64,000 bases of DNA from Candidatus Eiseniibacteriota bacterium (GTDB lineage Bacteria > Eisenbacteria > RBG-16-71-46 > CAIMUX01): contig JADJQY010000002.1 of the NCBI GenBank assembly GCA_016712505.1, forward strand, positions 806,001 to 870,000. The letters run 5' to 3'. This document shows, piece by piece, positions 38,758-47,395 of this stretch. The translations under genes were made by a program, and so were the position numbers. The notes beneath the pieces were generated by a model. The model was not told the DNA's origin, searched no databases, and saw only the letters and a list, made by a program, of their open reading frames with translations. Position 1 is the stretch's first letter, and every line of letters starts with the position of its first letter.

Positions 38758-38901
38758 TCTCTCGGCTCTCCCTGCTCCACGACCCCGGGACGGTGAGTTT
38801 CGGCCCCGGCCTTTGGGGGGCGCCGGGGCCAAGGTCGTGATTCTAGGGATGCCGAGCGGTGCGGTCAATGCACCGAGACGCCCCGGGCGCCGGCGAGCCC
38901 C

Positions 38902-39480
38902 CTACGGCAACAACGTCATGGCGAACCCGGCCGAGAGCGGGATCCGCAGGTTGTCGTCCATCGGGACGGGGGCGAGCTCGAAGATGGTGGCGACGAAACT
39001 GCCGACCACGATGCGGGCCCAGCCGAGCTCGGGATTGATGAAGTGGTAGAGGGTGCCGACGGCGACGCAGGAGAGGAAACAGCCGATGCTCCCCTCGAGG
39101 CTCTTGTCGAGGATCTTCGTCTTGCCCCAGCGCTTCCCCACCAGAGCGGCAACGGTATCGCCGATGACGAGAAAGGCGAGCACGATCACCGCGACCGCCT
39201 GGGGAAAGGCGGCGATCGAGATCAGTGCGGCGATCAGCATGTAGGTCGACCCGAGCAGGTTGAACCGTTCGTGCTCGCGTAGCAGGCGGCCGAAGAGAAA
39301 ATAGAACACCCGCCGCACGTGGGGCTCGTGAAGCCTCAAGGCATCGACCAGCAGGGTGACCAGGGTGAGCGCGACGAGGGCGGGCTTCGACACCGAGACG
39401 GGAAGGAAGTGGAGCGCGATGGGAAAGGCGAGGCTCGAGACGTGAATCGCCTTCCGCCCCAGTTCGGAGCTATAGCGCAT
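38902..39480 (-). CDS. Polyprenol/diacylglycerol kinase family membrane protein (SEC59/phytol kinase-like)
   Basis: A 192-residue polytopic membrane protein with about six hydrophobic segments. The motifs RKAIHVSS near the N-terminus and GDTVAALVGKRWGKTKI followed by KSLEGSIGCF match CTP-dependent lipid kinases of the dolichol/phytol kinase type. The lipid substrate is unknown; a polyprenol or diacylglycerol in the inner membrane is likely. ATG 39480 follows GAGAGAGGACCCGAG, 42 nt after the slt stop, so it is probably co-transcribed with the transglycosylase, hinting at envelope recycling. Confidence 0.8.
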   Translation of the reverse strand: MRYSSELGRKAIHVSSLAFPIALHFLPVSVSKPALVALTLVTLLVDALRLHEPHVRRVFYFLFGRLLREHERFNLLGSTYMLIAALISIAAFPQAVAVIVLAFLVIGDTVAALVGKRWGKTKILDKSLEGSIGCFLSCVAVGTLYHFINPELGWARIVVGSFVATIFELAPVPMDDNLRIPLSAGFAMTLLP

Positions 39481-39522
39481 CTCGGGTCCTCTCTCCGCCG
39501 CGCGGCGACGGGCGCTTCGAAA

Positions 39523-41895
39523 TCATGGTGCCTGCACCCGCAAGAGATCGCGGTAGATCCAGTAAGCCTCCAGGACCAGCATCACGTACTCGCGAGTCTC
39601 ACGATACCCGATCCGCTCGATGTAGAGATCGGGATCCTCGGCCGCAGAGTACCAGCGTCGGGCATTCTCGATGCCGGCGTTGTAGGCCGCGATCAGGATC
39701 GGCACCGGCCCCGGCTCGTCGTCGGCCAGGTCGCGCAGGTGCGCGGCGCCCAGGCCGAGATTGACCCGGGGAGAACGGAGCGGGGCGGCGGGGATGCCGC
39801 GGCGGGCCGCGGTCTGTTCCGCCGTGGTTGGCATGAACTGCATCAGGCCGACGGCGCCGGCATGACTCCGGACGGAACTCTCGAAGACCGACTCGCGCCG
39901 CATGATCGCCCAGAGGAGCTCCGGAGCGATCGAACGCTGTCGGGCGGCATCGGCCACGGCCCCAGCATAGGGCGTGGGATGGCGAAGGCTGGCTTCTCCC
40001 CCGCTCAGTCGGAAGGCGCTTCGCACCGCGAGATCGGGGAAGCCGAGGGCGAAGAGACGCCGCACCCGGATCGCTTCCTCGCCCAGCGCACTCGATCCTT
40101 CGAGGCGACGTCGCGCCGCATCGGCCCACTCGGCGCGGTCGTGGCGCCGAAACAGCAGCAGTCGCTCGGCCCGTTCGCGCAGCCGCGCTTCATCGGAGGC
40201 GGAGAGCGAGGTATCGCGCGCCCCGGCCGCCAGGGCGCCGGCCCGGGCCATCGACGCGACGAGATTCGCCTGCTCGATCTCGGGGCGTTCGATTAGCCTC
40301 CGCACCGCGGCCCAGTAGCCTTCCGGATCGGCGATCGAGATTCCCTCGGCCGCGAAGGCCAGCGCGGTGCGCGCGCGGTGAGCGTAGTATCCCCCCGACT
40401 GGGCCGCCGCCTGACGTAGCTCACTCCGTGCGAGTTCGATGTTCCCCTCGGCCAGCGCCACCCGATAGAGCCAGAATCGGCCGGCCGCTCGATCGGCCGC
40501 GCCCTCCCCTTCCGCCACCAGCGCGAAGGCGCGGCGAGCAGCGTCGGTGCGTCCGAGGAGCAGGCGACAGAGGCCACGCCGGATCAGGGCGTCATTGCGC
40601 TTTTTCCCCGGCCCGGCATCGAGAAATCGCCCGTAGAGGGTGTCGGCGGTGCCGAAGTCGCGCAGGTACTCGTGCTCCCGCGCCCACTCCCAGAGCGCGG
40701 TGGCGCGATCTTCCGCCGAGCTGACCTCGGCCGCGGTCTCGAACCAGGTGGCCATGGTGTCGGGCGCGCCTGCGTTCCGGTACGTGCGGGCGACGAGCAG
40801 GCTCCAGTCGCCGTCCGGACGCGGCGCCTCGCGCCAGGGACCGGCGAACTGCGCCCGCAGGAGGGAGTACTGCTTCGCCTTGTAGAGCAGACGGGCGCCC
40901 CGCAGCGCGAGTGCGCGTCGCTCCGGATCGTTGAGCTCGGGGGCCAGCGCGGCATCGAGCGCCAGGAGGCGCGGCACGTCGATCGTCGCCTCGGCGACCG
41001 TGAACAGGAGCTGCCGCTCCGCGCGGGAGAGTTCGCTGAACCCGGTCCGGGCACGCGCTTCCAGCAGCCCGCGCGCCTCGCGGGAGGCGGGATACTCGCG
41101 AGCGATCGCCAGGCGAAGTTCGTCCGAACGGACCTGCTCCCCGCGGACCTGCGCGATCCGACGCCGGGCGCGCAGAACGAAGAGGCTCTGCTCCGAGACC
41201 GGTTCCCACTGGGCCACGCGCCTCTCCGCCTCCTCCAGCCGGCCGGCCAGCACGGCTCCCCAGACCAGCGTCTCCCGCGCGCGCATCGCCCAGTCGGACT
41301 TCTCCCCCACGCCGGCCTCGGCGAGGATCCGCTCTGCCCGGGCGGCGGCGGCGAGGGTGTCGCCCGCTGCCAGGGCGGCGTCGAGTTCGAGCGCGCGCGC
41401 GACTTCGGTGTCGGTGCTTCCCGCCGTCGTGGCCCGGTAGCGATCGATCCAGGGAAGCGCCTCGGCCGGGCGGTTCCGTTCGAGCAGGAACAGCGCGGTC
41501 GGGAGCGCGAACCGTCCGCCCGGATCGAGCGACTCAACCTGGTCAGGGGTCCAGTTCGGGCCGAAGAGTCGATCGAACCGGGGATCGCCGAGAAGCAGCG
41601 CCTCGTCCAGGCGTGCGCGCAGCCAGCCGGTCGAAGCACTGTCGGCGCCGAAGGAGGGGAGCGGCCCCTCTCCCAGAGCGAGGCTCAGCGAGTCGACCAG
41701 AGCGCTCTCGATCGAGTCGATCTCGGCCCAGACGGCCAGATTGCGCGGCCCTTCGTGCGCACGCAGGCGCGCCTCGCCCCAGCGCGCCGCCCACTCCGCG
41801 TAGGGTGGTTGCGCCTCGACGCGGCTACAGCCGAAGAGCAGGGCGAGCGACACTCCGGCTAGTGCCACACGAACTGCGCGGGCATCGATCCCAAT
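39523..41895 (-). CDS. slt: Slt70-type lytic murein transglycosylase lipoprotein
   Basis: Cleaves peptidoglycan glycan strands to 1,6-anhydro ends. About 790 residues: lipoprotein-like signal ending LLFGC, a long alpha-helical superhelical region with many TPR-like pairs, and a C-terminal lysozyme-like domain with catalytic Glu in MRRESVFE (about 667), AGAVGLMQFMP and IAAYNAG. The start is unusual. AGGAGG with 6-nt spacing points to ATT at 41895, which gives a basic signal N-terminus; GTG 41868 is in frame but leaves no positive charge, and the nearby ATG is out of frame. A start-region sequence error is possible. Confidence 0.85.
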   Translation of the reverse strand: MGIDARAVRVALAGVSLALLFGCSRVEAQPPYAEWAARWGEARLRAHEGPRNLAVWAEIDSIESALVDSLSLALGEGPLPSFGADSASTGWLRARLDEALLLGDPRFDRLFGPNWTPDQVESLDPGGRFALPTALFLLERNRPAEALPWIDRYRATTAGSTDTEVARALELDAALAAGDTLAAAARAERILAEAGVGEKSDWAMRARETLVWGAVLAGRLEEAERRVAQWEPVSEQSLFVLRARRRIAQVRGEQVRSDELRLAIAREYPASREARGLLEARARTGFSELSRAERQLLFTVAEATIDVPRLLALDAALAPELNDPERRALALRGARLLYKAKQYSLLRAQFAGPWREAPRPDGDWSLLVARTYRNAGAPDTMATWFETAAEVSSAEDRATALWEWAREHEYLRDFGTADTLYGRFLDAGPGKKRNDALIRRGLCRLLLGRTDAARRAFALVAEGEGAADRAAGRFWLYRVALAEGNIELARSELRQAAAQSGGYYAHRARTALAFAAEGISIADPEGYWAAVRRLIERPEIEQANLVASMARAGALAAGARDTSLSASDEARLRERAERLLLFRRHDRAEWADAARRRLEGSSALGEEAIRVRRLFALGFPDLAVRSAFRLSGGEASLRHPTPYAGAVADAARQRSIAPELLWAIMRRESVFESSVRSHAGAVGLMQFMPTTAEQTAARRGIPAAPLRSPRVNLGLGAAHLRDLADDEPGPVPILIAAYNAGIENARRWYSAAEDPDLYIERIGYRETREYVMLVLEAYWIYRDLLRVQAP

Positions 41896-41986
41896 AGGGA
41901 ACCTCCTCGCCTTTTCGGGGTTCTCACCGGCAACTCGCCGCGGACGACGCTTGCTCCCCAGTGATACCTTCGAAAGCCTCACTGTA

Positions 41987-42012
41987 ACTGATTCCGATCT
42001 CGGGGAATCAGT
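41987..42012. promoter_or_regulatory. 26-bp palindrome upstream of slt
   Basis: ACTGATTCC (41987-41995) and GGAATCAGT (42004-42012) are perfect 9-nt inverted arms around 8 nt. The site is about 90 nt upstream of the slt start, a position suited to a repressor or activator dimer. No T run follows, so a terminator is less likely. Confidence 0.4.
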
Positions 42013-42114
42013 AGCGTCGGATACCGCATGGTACGCAGTTCCTCGATGACCGTATCGGTCAGCCCGGGGGGCGCGCGGGCTTCGCGTCCTTCCCGCCGGC
42101 GGCCCCCCGCCGGC

Positions 42115-42200
42115 GCGGGAGGGGGGCTGGCGGGGGGGCGGGGGGGAAGGGCGGGTGGCCGGCCAATCGGGCCCGCGCGGGGGCGGCGCGGGCGGGCGGC
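42115..42200 (+). other. G-run tract (possible quadruplex or assembly weak spot)
   Basis: Successive runs of three to seven G occur on the plus strand with one- to four-base gaps, flanked by CG-rich inverted segments. Such DNA can fold as a G-quadruplex and is also a common place for sequencing dropouts. It lies in the gene-free interval between slt and guaA. Confidence 0.5.
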
Positions 42201-42500
42201 GGCCGGCGTGCTTCATTTGCGCCGACGAGCCTGGAAGCCATGCTGGCCTGGTGCGAGGCGGATGCCCGCGGCGGCGAGATGCGATGTCGTCCCCTGGTCC
42301 GGGGTCGCGCGGGCGGGCGCGCGGATCTTCCGGCGCAGGTGAGATAGAAGCCGGCCGGGTTCGCCGTCGCTGTTTGTGGATCGCGCGCGTAATCGCGGGC
42401 CAGTGCCCGGCTTCAGGCCCGTGTCGCGGCCAGATCGGCGACGCTCGTGGGCGAGCAGGTCCAAGGGCGCCCAACCTTGCGTTGTGTTTTGTGATTTGGG

Positions 42501-44024
42501 TCACTCCCACTCGATGGTCGACGGGGGCTTCGAGGTGATGTCGTAGACCACGCGATTCAGCCCCTTCACCTCGTTGACGATCCGGAGCGCGGTCCGCTCC
42601 ATCACCTCGTAGGGCAGGCGCGCCCAGTCGGCGGTCATCCCGTCGACGCTGGTCACCGCGCGGAGGGCCACGGCCATCTCGTAGGTCCGCTCGTCCCCCA
42701 TGACACCGACGCTGTGGATCGGAAGCAGCACGGAGAAGGCCTGCCAGACCCGGTCGTACTCGCCCGAGCGGCGCAGCTCTTCGATGAAGATCGCATCGGA
42801 TTCGCGCACCAGGCGGAGCCGCTCGGGCGTGATCTCCCCGGGGATCCGCACCGCCAGGCCCGGTCCGGGGAAGGGATGGCGATTCAAGATGTCGGCCGGG
42901 ATGCCGAGCACCGTACCCGCTCGACGCACCTCGTCCTTGAACAGCTCCCGCAGCGGCTCGACCAGTTTCAGGTGCATCCGCTCCGGAAGCCCGCCCACAT
43001 TGTGATGGGTCTTGATGGTGTGCGACGGACCGCGCACCGAGACCGACTCGATCACGTCCGGGTACAACGTCCCCTGGATGAGGAAGTCGACCGGCCCGGC
43101 CTTCTTCGCCTCCTCTTCGAACACGCGGATGAACGTCTCGCCGATTACGCGTCGCTTCTTCTCAGGGTCGGTGACCCCGGCGAGCGCGGCGAGAAACCGC
43201 TCCGAGGCGTCGACCGCGTGGAGCGGCAGCCCCAGCTCCTGCCGGAGGATCAGATCGACCTGGTCGGCCTCGTTCTTCCGCAGGAGTCCATGATCGACGA
43301 AGATCGGATAGAGCCGATCCCCGAGGGCGCGGTGCGAGAGCACCGCCGCGACGGTGGAGTCGACGCCCCCCGAAACGGCGCAGACCGCACGACCATTGCC
43401 CACCTGGGCGCGGATCCGCTCCACCGTCGCCCCGACGAAGTCTTCCAGGTTCCAATCCGGTTTGAGGCCGGCCAGCCGCACGAGGAAGTTCTGCAGGATG
43501 CGACTCCCCTGCGGCGTGTGGCTCACCTCGGGGTGGAACTGCACCATGAAGAGACGACGCTCCAGGTGCTCGGCCGCGGCGTGCGGACAGGTTGCGGTGC
43601 GTCCGACGGTCGTGCTCCCCGGCGGCAGTTCGGTCACGAGATCGAAGTGGCTCATCCACGCCTCGAACGGATCGCTGGTGCCGTGGAGCAACGCCGAGTC
43701 GCCGAGCCGCTCCAGCACCGACCGCCCATACTCCGCGGAGGTCCCCTTCTCGACCCGACCGCCGAGGATGTGGCAGAGCGCCTGCATGCCGTAGCAGATG
43801 CCCAGGGTCGGCAGCCCCAGATCGAGCACCTCGCGCCGCGGCAAGACCGTCTCGTCGGTCACCGTCGAAGGGCCGCCGGAGAGGATCAGCGCCCGCGTCC
43901 CCTTCTGCCGCAGCGTCTCCGCCGAGACGTCGTAGCGCAGGATCTCGCAGTAGAAACCGAGCTCCCGCACCCGGCGCGCGATCAGGAGGTTGTACTGCGA
44001 GCCGAAATCGAGCACTGCAATCAT
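42501..44024 (-). CDS. guaA: GMP synthase (glutamine-hydrolysing)
   Basis: Converts XMP to GMP. The 507-residue protein has an N-terminal class I glutaminase domain with Cys77 in LGICYGM and His/Glu in QFHPEV, an ATP-pyrophosphatase P-loop SGGVDST (about 219-225) and the C-terminal dimerisation domain ending TIEWE. ATG 44024 lies 21 nt after the probable end of purH. It closes the purN-purC-purH-guaA run, linking de novo IMP synthesis to guanine nucleotides. Confidence 0.97.
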   Translation of the reverse strand: MIAVLDFGSQYNLLIARRVRELGFYCEILRYDVSAETLRQKGTRALILSGGPSTVTDETVLPRREVLDLGLPTLGICYGMQALCHILGGRVEKGTSAEYGRSVLERLGDSALLHGTSDPFEAWMSHFDLVTELPPGSTTVGRTATCPHAAAEHLERRLFMVQFHPEVSHTPQGSRILQNFLVRLAGLKPDWNLEDFVGATVERIRAQVGNGRAVCAVSGGVDSTVAAVLSHRALGDRLYPIFVDHGLLRKNEADQVDLILRQELGLPLHAVDASERFLAALAGVTDPEKKRRVIGETFIRVFEEEAKKAGPVDFLIQGTLYPDVIESVSVRGPSHTIKTHHNVGGLPERMHLKLVEPLRELFKDEVRRAGTVLGIPADILNRHPFPGPGLAVRIPGEITPERLRLVRESDAIFIEELRRSGEYDRVWQAFSVLLPIHSVGVMGDERTYEMAVALRAVTSVDGMTADWARLPYEVMERTALRIVNEVKGLNRVVYDITSKPPSTIEWE

Positions 44025-44045
44025 CGCGAACTCCCGTCGTTCCGA

Positions 44046-45597
44046 CTAACCGTGCGAAAAGCAGCGCGTCATTGAACACCAGCGCCATGCCGTGCTCGTT
44101 CGCCGCCTGGATCGATTCCTCGTCGCGGAGCGAGCCGCCCGGCTCGAGCACGGCCGACGCGCCGACCGAAGCGGCGCGATCGACGCTGTCGCGGAAGGGG
44201 AAGAAGGCATCCGAGACCATGACCGAGCCCCGGAGATCGCGGGCCGAGCGCTCGGCCTTCCGGATGGCGCACTCGGTCGAGTCGATCCGGCTGGTCTGAC
44301 CCGAGCCGATTCCGACCGTGGCACCGTCCTTGGCGAAGAGGATGCCGTTCGAGCGGACATGCTTGAGCACCCGCCAGCCGAAGATGAGGTCGCGGTGCTC
44401 CCGGTCATCGGCCGCGCGGGTCGAGACGGTCTTCCAGCCGCCCTCCCCCAGGCCACGGGGCATCGGGGTCTGGAGGAGAAGTCCTCCGCCGCAGAACCGG
44501 CCGTTCACCGCGTGCTCCGGCGCGCGCAACGAGGCGACGCTTTCCTTCAGGACGACGCGGTTCTTCTTGGTCCGCAGCAGGTCGATCGCATCGTCGTCCA
44601 CGCCGGGAGCGAGCACCACTTCGAGGAAGGTCTCGTTCAGCAGCTCGGCCGTGGCGCGGTCGATGGAGCGATTGAGGACCACCACCCCGCCGAAGGCCGA
44701 AAGCGCGTCACACTCGCGCGCCCGGAAGTAGGCGTCGGCCAGGCTCGTGCCCAGCGCCACCCCGCAGGGGATCCCATGCTTGATGATCACCGCGACCTGC
44801 TGGTCGCCGAACTCGGAGAGGAGATTCCGGCCACAGTGCAGGTCGAGCAGGTTGTTGTACGAAAGCTCCTTCCCGTGGAGCTGCTCCAGATCGAAGGGGA
44901 AGCCGGAGCCCTGCCCGTAGAGCCCGCCGCGCTGTGACGGATTCTCGCCGTAGCGCAGGGTGCGGCGCATCGGCGCCTCCGGGGCGAAGCGGGCCGGGAG
45001 CCCCTCCTCCGCGCCGGCACCGCCGGTGAGGTAGGTCGCGATCGCCGCGTCGTAGGCTGCGGTAGTTGCAAAGGCCCGCGCCGCGAGCTCACGGCAGAGC
45101 GTTTCGGAGAGGGTGCCCTGTCCCTCCTCCAGTGCCGCCTGCACCTTCACGTAGTCCTCGGGGAGGGTCACGACGCCGACGAAGCGATGATTCTTCGCCG
45201 CGGCGCGGACCATCGCCGGACCACCGACATCGATCAGCTCGATCGTCTCGTCTTCAGGCGCACGTCGCTCGACCGCCGAACCGAAGGGATAGAGATTCAC
45301 CACCACCAGATCGATCGGTTCGATGCCGTGCTTCGCCGCCTCCTCCGCGTCGACGTCCCGGCGGAAGAGGATCCCGCCGTGGATGCGCGGATGGAGGGTC
45401 TTCACCCGCCCGTCGAACATCTGCGGACTCTCGGTCCACGACTCGACCGAACGAACCGGAATGCCGGCCTCCTCGAGGAACTTCGCCGTACCGCCGGAGG
45501 AGAGGATCTCCGCCCCCTGGCGGATCAGGGTTTGGGCCAACGGGAGCAGTCCATCCTTGTGATAGACGGAGAGGAGGGCGCGACGGATGCGGAGCAT
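44046..45597 (-). CDS. purH: Bifunctional AICAR formyltransferase/IMP cyclohydrolase, frameshifted at the last codons
   Basis: Final two steps to IMP. The N-terminal cyclohydrolase domain (1 to about 190, MGS-like, SSGGTAKFL) and the formyltransferase domain with RYGENPSQ and IKHGIPCG are intact. In the starting frame there is no stop after GMALVF and the frame runs about 295 codons into guaA, which is implausible. One added base near 44074-44076 gives the typical VFTxxRxFxH ending and a TAG at 44046, just before guaA. ATG 45597. A 144-nt interval, mostly a 19-bp tandem array, separates it from purC. Confidence 0.9.
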
Positions 45598-45626
45598 GGG
45601 TAAAAGCCTCCAGAGCTTGAGAACGA

Positions 45627-45759
45627 GTCACTTCGCCAGTCGGCGGTCACCTCGCCAGTCGGCGATCATTTCACCGGTCGGCGGTCACCTCGCCAGACGT
45701 TGGTCACTTCAACAGACGCCGGTCGCTTCAGCAGACGTCGGTCACTTCACCAGACGCCA
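45627..45759. repeat. Seven-copy 19-bp tandem array overlapping the purC 3' end
   Basis: Seven contiguous 19-bp units start at 45627, 45646, 45665, 45684, 45703, 45722 and 45741. On the plus strand each resembles GTCACTTCGCCAGTCGGCG with a few changes. Read on the minus strand, the unit nearest purC encodes the last codons W-R-L-V-K and the TGA stop, so the array looks like amplification of the purC terminus. Units differ, implying an old event. No spacers are present, so it is not CRISPR. Confidence 0.85.
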
Positions 45760-46662
45760 GTCCGGTTGCCGTGCGCCGCCGGCGAGCATGGTCAGCGCCA
45801 GTTTGTACCGTCGCACCGCCTCCGCCCCGACGCGCGGGGGGAGCGATGGGGCCGGCGGGTTGCGGTCCCAGTTCAAGGTCAGCAGATAGTCGCGGACATA
45901 CTGCTTGTCGAGACACTCCGGCGCCCGGCCGCGGACCAGGTTCTCGGCATACGAGGTCACGGTCCAGTAGCGCGACGAGTCGGGGGTCAGCACCTCGTCG
46001 ATCAGGGTGAGGGCGCCGTTCAGGCGTCCAAACTCGAACTTGGTGTCGGCCAGCACCAGCCCCTTCAGCTTGGCGAACACACTCGCTTTCCGGAACAACG
46101 CCAGGCTGGTCTCGCGGAGCTGGTCGGCCGTCTCCTGCCCCACCCGCGCCACCAGCTCGGCAAAATCGATCGGTTGATCATGCCCGCTGTCCTCCTTGGT
46201 CGTCGGAGTGAAGATCGGCTCGGGAAGTTGCCCGAACTCGCGCAGTCCCGGCGGTAGCTCGATCCCCTGGATCGCGCCGCTCCGGCGATACTCCCCCCAG
46301 CCCGACCCCGCAAGGTAGCCGCGGACCACGCACTCGACCGGGATGCGCTCGGCCTTCTTCACCATCACCCAGCGGCCGGAGAGGTTCCGCTTGTGGCGCG
46401 CGAATTCCGGCGGGAGTTCCGCATCGGCCGCGGTGATGTAGTGGGTCGGGAGCGTCTCTTCGAACCCGCGGAGCCAGAAGCAGGAGAGTTCGTTCAGGAT
46501 CTGCCCCTTCTCGGGCAGTGGCTCGGGCAGGATGCAATCGAAGGCGGAGAGCCGATCGGTCGTGACCATCAGGAGGCGATCCCCCAGATCGACCATCTCG
46601 CGCACCTTGCCGCTGTAGCTCGGGGTGATCCCCAGATCGGTCAACGAGCGGAAGCCGTTCAT
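45742..46662 (-). CDS. purC: SAICAR synthetase
   Basis: Joins CAIR and aspartate with ATP to form SAICAR. The 306-residue protein has SGKVREMVD near the start, TDRLSAFDCILP, the ECVVRGYLAGSGWGEY motif and LADTKFEFG. ATG 46662 follows GGGGGAGACTGAG and begins 1 nt after the purN stop. At about 300 residues it is the longer class of PurC, as in many FCB and eukaryote-like enzymes. The final five codons and stop form the first unit of a 19-bp tandem array that fills the gap to purH. Confidence 0.95.
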   Translation of the reverse strand: MNGFRSLTDLGITPSYSGKVREMVDLGDRLLMVTTDRLSAFDCILPEPLPEKGQILNELSCFWLRGFEETLPTHYITAADAELPPEFARHKRNLSGRWVMVKKAERIPVECVVRGYLAGSGWGEYRRSGAIQGIELPPGLREFGQLPEPIFTPTTKEDSGHDQPIDFAELVARVGQETADQLRETSLALFRKASVFAKLKGLVLADTKFEFGRLNGALTLIDEVLTPDSSRYWTVTSYAENLVRGRAPECLDKQYVRDYLLTLNWDRNPPAPSLPPRVGAEAVRRYKLALTMLAGGARQPDWRLVK

Positions 46663-46663
46663 C

Positions 46664-47329
46664 TCAGTCTCCCCCGTTCGGACGCGTGATTCCCGGCGAG
46701 GTCTCCCCCCAGAGCACGCGCCTCCCCTCCCGACGGATGCGCGCCTGCGCCAGACGATCGACCGTCTCGACCAGGAGCCGGTGCTCCTGCTCCAGAATCC
46801 GCGCGGCCAGCGTCTCCTCGTCGTCACGGTCGAGCACCGGGACCGCAGCCTGGGCCAGGATGGAACCCTGATCGATCTCGGCGTTGACCAGGTGCACGGT
46901 ACAGCCGGCGATCCGCACGCCATACTCCAGTGCCTGCCGTGGCGCGTGCAGCCCGGGAAAGGAGGGCAGCAGCGACGGGTGGATGTTCAAGATCTGATCC
47001 GGGAAGTTCTCCAGGAGAACCGCGCCGATGATGCGGAAGAATCCGGCCAGCACCACCCAATCGACGCCCGCTTCGCGCAGGGCGGAGACGTAGCGTTCCT
47101 CGATCTCCGGCTTGAGGCGCGCCCGCGTGGTCTCCGGATCGATGACCAACGCCGGGATCCCCCGCCGACGCGCACGGTCGAGGGCGGGCGCGTCGGGGCG
47201 ATCGGAGAGCACGATCGCGACCTGCGCGGCGAGCCGTCCTTGGTCGTGAGCCTCGAGGAGTGCTTCGAGGTTTGAGCCGCGTCCCGAGGCGAGTACGCCC
47301 AGACGCAACGCGTGGGTCTCGTTTTCCAT
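46664..47329 (-). CDS. purN: Phosphoribosylglycinamide formyltransferase
   Basis: Transfers formyl from 10-formyl-THF to GAR. From ATG 47329 the protein is 221 residues with SGRGSN (15-20), catalytic Asn115/His117 in NIHPSLLPSFPG and Asp153 in EIDQGSILAQ, all standard. ATG 47335 is also in frame. A TATAAG box ends at 47340, so the message may have almost no leader, and no clear ribosome site is seen. It heads the purN-purC-purH-guaA run, 66 nt after comEC. Confidence 0.93.
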   Translation of the reverse strand: MENETHALRLGVLASGRGSNLEALLEAHDQGRLAAQVAIVLSDRPDAPALDRARRRGIPALVIDPETTRARLKPEIEERYVSALREAGVDWVVLAGFFRIIGAVLLENFPDQILNIHPSLLPSFPGLHAPRQALEYGVRIAGCTVHLVNAEIDQGSILAQAAVPVLDRDDEETLAARILEQEHRLLVETVDRLAQARIRREGRRVLWGETSPGITRPNGGD

Positions 47330-47339
47330 GACCATCCGG

Positions 47340-47368
47340 CTTATAGCACAGCGTTTCCGGGGCGGCAA
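47340..47368 (-). promoter_or_regulatory. Probable sigma-70 promoter of the purNCH-guaA run
   Basis: On the minus strand TTGCCG (47368-47363), a 17-nt spacer and TATAAG (47345-47340) stand between the comEC stop and purN. The predicted start of transcription falls at or just before the purN start codon. No purine riboswitch or PurR-like palindrome was recognised. Confidence 0.4.
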
Positions 47369-47395
47369 GGCGCGCCCCCGAACGGGACCTACTCG

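Larger units (their letters stand above)
41896..42500. other. 605-nt gap between slt and guaA
   Basis: No convincing gene is seen. The interval holds a 26-bp palindrome next to slt, an extremely G-rich tract near 42115-42200 and otherwise GC-rich sequence. Open frames of up to about 125 codons exist, but they are arginine/glycine-biased and lack ribosome sites. It should hold the slt promoter and the 3' end of the guaA transcript. Confidence 0.5.

Noticed and set aside
38755..38868. Longer start for the hypothetical gene at 38293
   Set aside because: The added residues precede the signal-like segment and have no ribosome site; GTG 38757 fits an exported protein better.
42028..42342. Candidate gene in the slt-guaA gap
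   Set aside because: Arg/Gly-biased frame without ribosome site, crossing a G-run tract; no family resemblance.
43162..44045. Extension of PurH across guaA
   Set aside because: The extended residues match nothing and overlap guaA in another frame. A one-base correction yields the normal PurH end.
45627..45759. CRISPR array
   Set aside because: The 19-bp units are directly contiguous, without unique spacers, and one overlaps a coding end.
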